Program-made: the position numbers and the translations under genes
The notes under the pieces: model-generated
The model's input: only the letters and a program-made list of their open reading frames with translations
Database searches by the model: none
Told to the model about the DNA's origin: nothing
DNA from: Brevundimonas vancanneytii
GTDB taxonomy: Bacteria; Pseudomonadota; Alphaproteobacteria; Caulobacterales; Caulobacteraceae
Assembly: GCA_945874855.1 (NCBI GenBank)
Contig: CAMCIP010000142.1
Span: forward strand, 1 to 6,046
Length of the DNA stretch: 6,046 nucleotides
Direction of reading: 5' to 3'
Shown: one piece after another, positions 1 through 4,340 of the stretch
How positions within the stretch are numbered: position 1 is the first letter of the stretch
How the letters are laid out: the number at the start of each line of letters is the position of its first letter

Positions 1-1104
1 GATACCGATCAGGCGATAGGGCGGTCCCAGCTCGGGCTTCAGCAGGCGGCGCCCCTCGGCGAACAGCCCCCGCGCCGTCTGCACCGGCTCGGGCGGCGTC
101 GTGCGGCGCGTGACGATCCTGAAGTCGGTCCGCCGCAGCTTCAGTACCACGGACCGACCGGCCACCCCATCGCGTCGCGCCTTGGCCGCCAGCCTCTCGC
201 ACAGGGGCCACAGCTCGGCCTCCAGCGCCTCGACCGTCGTCAAATCCTGATTGAAGGTCGTCTCCGCGCTCATGCCGCGCCGGTCGTGGACGGGGTCGAC
301 CGGCCGGGCGTCGCGTCCATGGGCCAGCGCATGCAGTCTCAGGCCCCAGTCGCCATAGCGCTGCGCCAGGTCGCGCGGCGCGGCGGCGGCGAGATCGCCC
401 ACAGTGGCGAAGCCGTCGCTGCGCAGCGTCCTGCCGAACACCGGCCCCACGCCGGGCAGCACCGTCACCGGCCGCGGCGCCAGCACCCCCGCCGCTTCGG
501 AGCCCAGAACAGTGAAGCCGCGCGGCTTGTCCATCTCCGAGGCGACCTTGGCGAGGAAGCGGTTGGGGGCCAGACCGATCGACACCGTCAGGCCCGTCTC
601 CGCCTCGATCCGGCCTTGCAGACGCGCCAGCTGCAGCGCCGGCGGCCCGCCGTTCAGCCGGGCGGTCCCCGACAGATCCAGCCACGCCTCGTCCAGCGAC
701 AGGGTCTGGACCAGAGGCGTCAGGGCGTGGACCATGCCGAAGATGCGCCGGCTCTCGGCCGTGTATTTGGCGAAGTCCGGCCGGATCACCACCGCGTCGG
801 GACAGGCCTTCAGCGCCTTGAACATGGGCATGGCCGAACCGACGCCGTACAGGCGCGCCACATAGCAGGCGGTGGCCACCACCCCCCGCGTCCCGCCGCC
901 CACGATCACCGGCCGGTCCCTCAGTTCGGGCCGGTCGCGCTTCTCCACCGCGGCATAGAAGGCGTCGCAGTCCAGATGGGCGATGGCGTGGGCACCCAGC
1001 TCCGGGTGGCTGATCACCCGCCGCGACCCGCAGGCCGCGCACCGCTGCGCCGCCGCCTCAGCGGTGGTCAGACAGTCTCGGCAGAGGGTGCGCAGGGTGT
1101 CCAC
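1..1104 (-). CDS. dinB: DNA polymerase IV (Y-family translesion polymerase) with N-terminal four-cysteine extension; 3' end outside the window
   Basis: This low-fidelity polymerase copies past damaged template bases. 368 residues are visible and the frame stays open to the window edge, so the C-terminal end, where the clamp-binding motif normally sits, is missing. Counting from the GTG at 1104, the palm carboxylates are D45 (HLDCDAFY) and D138-E139 (SLDEAWLDL). Y50 lies at the steric-gate position, where E. coli DinB has F13. A helix-hairpin-helix segment (VLPGVGP) is near residues 215-221, and the little-finger domain starts near 275. Residues 1-35 precede the usual polymerase start and carry C8-x2-C11 and C22-x2-C25, which look like a small zinc ribbon; I recall similar extensions in other alphaproteobacterial DinB proteins. 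An in-frame GTG at 1131 would add nine residues but overlaps a candidate CtrA box and has no ribosome binding site, so 1104 is preferred (weak GAG at 1111-1113). No LexA-type GTTC-N7-GTTC box is visible upstream. It is transcribed divergently from divK. Confidence 0.93.
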   Translation of the reverse strand, partial: MDTLRTLCRDCLTTAEAAAQRCAACGSRRVISHPELGAHAIAHLDCDAFYAAVEKRDRPELRDRPVIVGGGTRGVVATACYVARLYGVGSAMPMFKALKACPDAVVIRPDFAKYTAESRRIFGMVHALTPLVQTLSLDEAWLDLSGTARLNGGPPALQLARLQGRIEAETGLTVSIGLAPNRFLAKVASEMDKPRGFTVLGSEAAGVLAPRPVTVLPGVGPVFGRTLRSDGFATVGDLAAAAPRDLAQRYGDWGLRLHALAHGRDARPVDPVHDRRGMSAETTFNQDLTTVEALEAELWPLCERLAAKARRDGVAGRSVVLKLRRTDFRIVTRRTTPPEPVQTARGLFAEGRRLLKPELGPPYRLIGI

Positions 1105-1108
1105 GGGG

Positions 1109-1113
1109 GACTC
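1109..1113. promoter_or_regulatory. GANTC (CcrM-type) methylation site in the dinB-divK intergenic region
   Basis: The sequence reads GACTC. In Caulobacterales the cell-cycle methyltransferase CcrM methylates GANTC, and GcrA responds to that mark at some promoters. The site lies 5 nt upstream of the chosen dinB start and 13 nt before the CtrA-like box of the divK side. The site itself is seen directly. A regulatory role is inference, because such pentamers also occur by chance; one is inside divK at 1288-1292. Confidence 0.35.
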
Positions 1114-1126
1114 GCAAGGGGCTGGC

Positions 1127-1141
1127 TTCACGCCAACTTAA
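1127..1141 (+). promoter_or_regulatory. Candidate CtrA-binding box upstream of divK (TTCA-N7-TTAA)
   Basis: The CtrA consensus is TTAA-N7-TTAA. This site has TTCA at 1127-1130, exactly seven bases, then TTAA at 1138-1141, so seven of eight specified bases match. It sits 80-94 bp before the divK start, a usual place for an activator site over a -35 region, in an otherwise very GC-rich spacer. From established work on Caulobacter, divK is in the CtrA regulon. No convincing -10 element was found downstream of the box, so the transcription start is not placed. Confidence 0.5.
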
Positions 1142-1181
1142 GACTGGTCAGGCAGGGTTGCACCTCAAGTCGGTGGAAATC

Positions 1182-1199
1182 CCCCGCGCATTTGCGGGG
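1182..1199 (+). other. Perfect 6-bp inverted repeat in the presumed divK leader
   Basis: CCCCGC (1182-1187) and GCGGGG (1194-1199) flank the six-base loop GCATTT. If transcribed, this forms a very GC-rich hairpin ending 13 nt before the AGGTGA ribosome binding site of divK. There is no following T-tract, so it is not a terminator. It might affect mRNA stability or ribosome access, or be a protein-binding palindrome. The pairing is seen; the role is unknown. Confidence 0.4.
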
Positions 1200-1212
1200 C
1201 GCATGCCGGACC

Positions 1213-1218
1213 AGGTGA
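1213..1218 (+). promoter_or_regulatory. Ribosome binding site that fixes the divK start
   Basis: AGGTGA lies just upstream of the ATG at 1221, with 5 nt between AGG and the ATG. It supports that start over an in-frame ATG at 1158, which would add 21 residues with no counterpart in DivK proteins. The family begins with Met followed directly by a lysine-containing stretch and VLIVEDNELN. Confidence 0.7.
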
Positions 1219-1220
1219 CG

Positions 1221-1598
1221 ATGTCCAAATCCGTCCTCATCGTCGAGGATAACGAGCTGAACATGAAGCTGTTTCATGATCTGCTCGACTCCCAGGGGTT
1301 TCGCACCCTGCAGGCCCGAGAGGGGCTGTCGGCACTGGCCATTGCGCGCGAGCATCGCCCCGACCTGATCCTGATGGACATCCAGCTGCCCGAGGTCTCC
1401 GGCCTCGAGGTCACCAAATGGCTCAAGGACGACGCGGACCTGTCGCATATCCCCGTCATCGCCGTGACCGCCTTCGCCATGAAGGGCGACGAGGAGCGGA
1501 TCCGCAACGGCGGCTGCGAGGCCTACATCTCCAAGCCCATCTCGGTCATGCATTTCCTGGACGTGGTCCGGCGCCATCTCGGCGTCGTGGCCGCCTGA
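1221..1598 (+). CDS. divK: Single-domain response regulator DivK, cell-cycle and polarity control
   Basis: DivK is a 125-residue stand-alone receiver domain with no output domain. The phosphoacceptor is D53 (LILMD), with acidic-pocket residues E9 and D10, switch residue T83 and conserved K105 before P106. D90, the residue altered in the classic cold-sensitive Caulobacter divK allele, is present. From recall, the sequence is close to C. crescentus DivK through almost its whole length, including NELNMKLFHDLL and AFAMKGDEERIR. In Caulobacter it is phosphorylated by DivJ and dephosphorylated by PleC. Its phosphorylated form binds DivL and lowers CckA-dependent CtrA activity, tying cell polarity to replication control. 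It is the first gene of a unit with pleD, which begins 10 bp after its stop. The leader carries a CtrA-like box and a hairpin. Identification is very secure. Confidence 0.97.
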   Translation: MSKSVLIVEDNELNMKLFHDLLDSQGFRTLQAREGLSALAIAREHRPDLILMDIQLPEVSGLEVTKWLKDDADLSHIPVIAVTAFAMKGDEERIRNGGCEAYISKPISVMHFLDVVRRHLGVVAA

Positions 1599-1608
1599 GG
1601 GGCGCGCC

Positions 1609-2973
1609 GTGACCGCCCGCATCCTGGTCGTCGACGACGTCGAGGCCAACGTCCGCCTGCTCGAAGCCAAGCTGACGATCGAATACTATGACGTCCTCAC
1701 GGCCCACGACGGTCCGACCGCCCTCGCCGTCGCGGCCCGCGAGAAGCCCGACCTGATCCTGCTGGACGTCATGATGCCCGGCATGGACGGGTTCGAGACC
1801 TGCCGGCGGCTGAAGGCCAATCCGGATCTCCGCCACACGCCGGTCGTGCTGGTCACCGCCCTCGACGGCCGCGAGGACCGCATCCGCGGCCTGGAAGCGG
1901 GCGCCGACGACTTCGTCACCAAGCCGATCGACGATCTGGTCCTGATGGCGCGTGTGCGCTCGCTGACCCGGCTCAAGGCCATCATGGACGAACTGTCCGA
2001 CCGCGAGGAGAGCAGCCGCCGGCTGGGCGTCGGCGCCGATGTCTCGGGTCGGCTGAAGGCCACGGGCGGGCGCGTGCTTGTGGTCGACGATTGCGACCGT
2101 CAGGCCGCCCGCATCGTCGAGCATCTGTCCGGGGAGCACCGTCCCACGGTCGAGCTCCGACCCGAGGTGGCGCTGGAGGCGGCGCGCGGCGCGCTGGACC
2201 TGATGATCATCAACCTGGCGGCGGCCGAGTTCGACGGCCTGCGCCTGATTGCCCAGTGCCGCTCCACCGAGGCCGGGCGGCGCACGCCGATCCTCGCCGT
2301 GGTCGACCCCATCGACCGGCCGCGCATGGTCAAGGCTCTGGAACTCGGCGCCAATGACATCCTGATGCGCCCCGTCGACGTGGAGGAGCTTCAGGCCCGG
2401 GTTCGCTCGCTGATCCGGCGCAAACGCTATGCCGACCTCCTGCGCCAGAAGCTGGACTACAGCCTGGAGATGGCCGTCACCGACGCGCTCACCGGGCTGC
2501 ACAACCGCCGCTACATGGCCGGACAGCTCCAGGCCCTGGTCGGCCGCGCGGCCCAGGGCGGCGAGGCCGTGTCGCTGATGGTTCTCGACATCGACCACTT
2601 CAAGGCCGTCAACGACGGCTTCGGCCACGACGCCGGCGACGAGGTGCTGCGCGAGTTCGCGGCCCGCGTCGCCACCAACGTCCGCGCCATCGACCTGCCG
2701 TGCCGCATGGGCGGCGAGGAATTCGTGGTCGTCATGCCGGGCGCGCCGATCGAGGCCGCCCTGCGCGTCGCCGACCGCATCCGCCGCGACGTCGCCGCCG
2801 TGCCCTTCCGCGTCCTCAACGGCGAGGCCCAGCTGGCCGTCACCGTCTCGATCGGCGTCTCCACCTTCGCCGGCCCCGACGACACCCCCGAGACCCTGCT
2901 CAAACGTGCCGACGAGGGCGTCTACGAAGCCAAGAATCGCGGCCGCGACCAGGTGGTGGCGCGGGCGGCCTAG
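1609..2973 (+). CDS. pleD: PleD, receiver-receiver-GGDEF diguanylate cyclase
   Basis: PleD makes cyclic di-GMP from two GTP and drives the swarmer-to-stalked transition, acting at the cell pole in Caulobacter. The 454-residue protein has the standard order. Receiver 1 (about 1-120) has D9, D10, phosphoacceptor D53, T83 and K105, plus Y26, known to help activated dimer formation. Receiver 2 (about 154-270) is degenerate: N202 is at the phosphoacceptor position and R254 replaces the usual lysine, so it probably serves as a dimerisation adaptor. The GGDEF domain (about 285-454) has D327, K332, N335 and D344, with signature GGEEF at 368-372. The product-inhibition I-site R359-x-x-D362 and the secondary R390 are both kept, so feedback inhibition should be intact. 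The start is GTG at 1609, with a GAGGGG ribosome binding site overlapping the divK stop, which suggests coupled translation. Two hairpins follow the stop. Confidence 0.98.
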   Translation: MTARILVVDDVEANVRLLEAKLTIEYYDVLTAHDGPTALAVAAREKPDLILLDVMMPGMDGFETCRRLKANPDLRHTPVVLVTALDGREDRIRGLEAGADDFVTKPIDDLVLMARVRSLTRLKAIMDELSDREESSRRLGVGADVSGRLKATGGRVLVVDDCDRQAARIVEHLSGEHRPTVELRPEVALEAARGALDLMIINLAAAEFDGLRLIAQCRSTEAGRRTPILAVVDPIDRPRMVKALELGANDILMRPVDVEELQARVRSLIRRKRYADLLRQKLDYSLEMAVTDALTGLHNRRYMAGQLQALVGRAAQGGEAVSLMVLDIDHFKAVNDGFGHDAGDEVLREFAARVATNVRAIDLPCRMGGEEFVVVMPGAPIEAALRVADRIRRDVAAVPFRVLNGEAQLAVTVSIGVSTFAGPDDTPETLLKRADEGVYEAKNRGRDQVVARAA

Positions 2974-2982
2974 GTTCAGGAT

Positions 2983-3009
2983 TTTCCCTGCCCTTCAGGG
3001 GAGGGGAAA
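2983..3009 (+). repeat. 27-nt imperfect palindrome directly after pleD
   Basis: Two 12-nt arms (2983-2994 and 2998-3009) pair around a 3-nt loop. The outer six pairs are TTTCCC with GGGAAA, followed by a T-G wobble, one G-A mismatch, three C-G pairs and a T-G pair next to the loop. It begins 9 nt after the pleD stop. No T-run follows on the plus strand, so it is not a textbook terminator. It may stabilise the pleD mRNA 3' end, help termination together with the next hairpin, or be a copy of a dispersed intergenic palindrome. Confidence 0.5.
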
Positions 3010-3020
3010 CCTGCAACTCA

Positions 3021-3055
3021 AACGAAAAACGCCCGGCCATCGCTGACCGGGCGTT
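3021..3055 (-). terminator. Intrinsic terminator of rpmG, possibly bidirectional
   Basis: A perfect 9-bp stem (AACGCCCGG at 3028-3036, CCGGGCGTT at 3047-3055) encloses a 10-nt loop. Read on the minus strand, the stem runs straight into TTTTT and then CGTTT, the standard intrinsic layout, 60 nt after the rpmG stop codon. Read on the plus strand the tail is only TTCAATT, so it would be a weaker stop for the divK-pleD transcript. Confidence 0.8.
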
Positions 3056-3115
3056 CAATTCTCGGAAGGGCAGGCCTCAAGCCGCACGGAGCGCGTCTGG
3101 CCCGGCGTTGTGCCC

Positions 3116-3283
3116 TTACTTGATCTTGCCTTCCTTGAAGTCGACGTGCTTGCGCACGACCGGGTCGTACTTCTTGACGACCATCTTCTCGGTCATGGTC
3201 CGGGCGTTCTTCTTGGTGACGTAGAAGAAGCCGGTGTCGGCGGTCGAGTTCAGGCGGATCTTGATGGAGGCGGGCTTGGCCAT
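3116..3283 (-). CDS. rpmG: 50S ribosomal protein L33
   Basis: The 55-residue product reads MAKPASIKIRLNSTADTG at its start and ends with EGKIK. It has the L33 core GFFYVTKKNAR (residues 18-28) and KKYDPVVRKHV. It contains no cysteine, so it is the zinc-independent form of L33. This small basic protein is part of the large ribosomal subunit near the tRNA exit site. The ATG at 3283 has an AAAGGT ribosome binding site at 3291-3296. The gene has its own promoter (3332-3359) and terminator (3021-3055) and is convergent with pleD, so it appears to be transcribed alone. Length and sequence are normal for the family. Confidence 0.97.
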   Translation of the reverse strand: MAKPASIKIRLNSTADTGFFYVTKKNARTMTEKMVVKKYDPVVRKHVDFKEGKIK

Positions 3284-3331
3284 CGGAATTACCTTTGCGA
3301 CGGCGAAAGCCGCTGGAAATGAGAGGCGCGG

Positions 3332-3359
3332 AACATACTCAGGCGCGCCGGGAAGTCAA
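3332..3359 (-). promoter_or_regulatory. Sigma-70-type promoter of rpmG
   Basis: On the minus strand, TTGACT (3359-3354) is followed after 16 bp by TATGTT (3337-3332). This is a good housekeeping -35/-10 pair in a GC-rich background. It would start transcription near 3325, leaving a leader of about 40 nt before the rpmG ATG. The start point is an estimate from spacing only. Confidence 0.6.
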
Positions 3360-3374
3360 CGCCGGCCAAACCAT

Positions 3375-3380
3375 GCTAGC
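3375..3380 (+). promoter_or_regulatory. Weak candidate -10 element for the lipoprotein gene
   Basis: GCTAGC resembles the start of the Caulobacter housekeeping -10 (GCTA...). Its last base is 8 nt before the ATG at 3389, and no purine-rich ribosome binding site lies between them. If it is real, transcription would begin at or just before the ATG, giving a leaderless mRNA. No good -35 was found at the expected distance, so this is tentative. Confidence 0.25.
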
Positions 3381-3388
3381 GTGACGGC

Positions 3389-3955
3389 ATGAAAGCTCCC
3401 GCCGCCCTTGCGACCGCCGCCACCCTGATCCTGTCCGCCTGCGCCACGACCCCGCCGGCGACCCCCCAGGACGCCTTCTTCGCCCGCCTCACCGACCTGT
3501 GCGGCCAGACCTTTTCGGGCCGGGTCGCCGCCGACGACACCCGCGACCCGAGTTTCGCCGGCAAGCCGCTGATCATGCAGGTGCGTGACTGCTCCGACAC
3601 CGAGATCCGCATCCCCTTCGCCGTGGGCGAGGACCGGTCGCGGACCTGGGTCATCACCCGCACCGCGGCGGGTCTGCGCCTCAAGCATGATCATCGCCAC
3701 AGCGACGGCACGCCCGACGTCCTGACCTGGTACGGCGGCGACACCGCCGGACCCGGGGACGCCGAACGCCAGGAATTCCCCGTCGACGCCGAGTCGATCG
3801 CCCTGTTCACCCGCGAGGGCCGGACCGTCTCGAACACCAATGTCTGGGCCATCGAGGTCCGGCCGGGTCGGGAATATGTCTATGAGCTCTCGCGCCCGGG
3901 CGGCCGCCTGTTCCGCGTCGCCTTCGACCTCAGCCGACCGCTCGCCACGCCCTGA
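3389..3955 (+). CDS. Uncharacterised predicted outer-membrane lipoprotein
   Basis: I do not recognise a named family. The 188-residue product begins with a short lipoprotein signal: K2, a hydrophobic Ala/Leu stretch, then lipobox L15-S16-A17-C18. The mature protein would start at C18, and A19 (no Asp at +2) favours the outer membrane, facing the periplasm. The next ten residues are a Pro/Thr/Ala-rich tether. The body holds C38 and C68, which could form a disulfide. It also has a charged segment with HDHRH around residues 99-103 and a strand-rich C-terminal half ending in RVAFDLSRPL. There is no catalytic motif I can name and no further membrane segment. Codon use and GC content match the neighbours, so there is no sign of recent transfer. 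The gene is divergent from rpmG, and its last 26 bp overlap the end of the opposing small gene. A small periplasmic fold of unknown function is the most that can be said. Confidence 0.78.
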   Translation: MKAPAALATAATLILSACATTPPATPQDAFFARLTDLCGQTFSGRVAADDTRDPSFAGKPLIMQVRDCSDTEIRIPFAVGEDRSRTWVITRTAAGLRLKHDHRHSDGTPDVLTWYGGDTAGPGDAERQEFPVDAESIALFTREGRTVSNTNVWAIEVRPGREYVYELSRPGGRLFRVAFDLSRPLATP

Positions 3956-4340
3956 CCGGCCGCACGGTGGCGCAGGCGGGCGTGCCGTCCCTGCCCCGGC
4001 CCGGCAGACCGATTTCCAGCACGATTCCGGTGCGCGCCTGATCGAGCAGGGCGGGCGGGATGTCGTGGACGTCGATCTTGGCGCGCCGGTTCAGCGACGT
4101 GGCGTGGTCTCCGGCCAGGATACCGATCCGGATGTAGACGAACCGCCGCACCTTGCCCTCGCGTCGCACGAACGGCCCCGTCATCCGCCCGTCGTCGTGC
4201 AGGGTGATCGGCACTTCGAAACTCAGGGGGCCGTCCCCGGCGGTCACGGGCTGGAAGGGCATGTCGTCGAACTGCAGGCTGTAGCGGACGCCCGGAACCG
4301 GATCGTCGATCGTCAGCCTCAGCCGGATCTCCGCACTCAC
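3930..4340 (-). CDS. Small protein, probable DUF5990 family, translationally coupled to the hydroxylase-sulfotransferase
   Basis: The 136-residue product starts at GTG 4340, which overlaps the preceding stop as GTGA, a classic coupling arrangement. A longer upstream extension of the same frame is only the shadow of the preceding gene. Features resembling DUF5990 as I recall it are an N-terminal strand plus DDPVPGVRYSLQ (12-23), GPFVR (55-59), RRFVYIRIG (65-73), an AGD segment (76-78) and RRAKI (85-89) followed by an IPP turn. Family assignment is from memory and moderately sure; the function of the family is not known to me. There is no signal peptide or membrane segment, so it is probably cytoplasmic. 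The C-terminal 25 residues are Arg/Gly/Pro-rich and less family-like. Co-translation suggests it works with, or is needed in proportion to, the upstream enzyme. Its 3' end overlaps the lipoprotein gene. Confidence 0.72.
   Translation of the reverse strand: MSAEIRLRLTIDDPVPGVRYSLQFDDMPFQPVTAGDGPLSFEVPITLHDDGRMTGPFVRREGKVRRFVYIRIGILAGDHATSLNRRAKIDVHDIPPALLDQARTGIVLEIGLPGRGRDGTPACATVRPVRAWRAVG

Noticed and set aside
286..1218. A 310-residue plus-strand open frame.
   Set aside because: It lies antisense to dinB, whose motifs are unmistakable. The translation is Arg/Gly/Pro/His-rich low-complexity sequence typical of shadow frames in GC-rich DNA.
1158..1220. A longer divK start at the ATG at 1158.
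   Set aside because: The extra 21 residues have no match in DivK, the region carries a hairpin, and the ATG at 1221 has a good ribosome binding site.
1105..1220. LexA (SOS) box for dinB.
   Set aside because: No GTTC-N7-GTTC or reverse-complement form was found in the dinB-divK spacer.
1546..2628. A 360-residue minus-strand open frame.
   Set aside because: It is antisense to pleD and the end of divK, with no recognisable domain; it reflects codon bias on the coding strand.
3110..3322. A 70-residue plus-strand open frame.
   Set aside because: It is antisense to rpmG, which has a perfect L33 sequence, ribosome binding site, promoter and terminator.
3956..4020. A terminator after the lipoprotein gene.
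   Set aside because: The area is GC-rich with many short complementary stretches, but no clean stem followed by a T-run, and it lies inside the opposing coding sequence.
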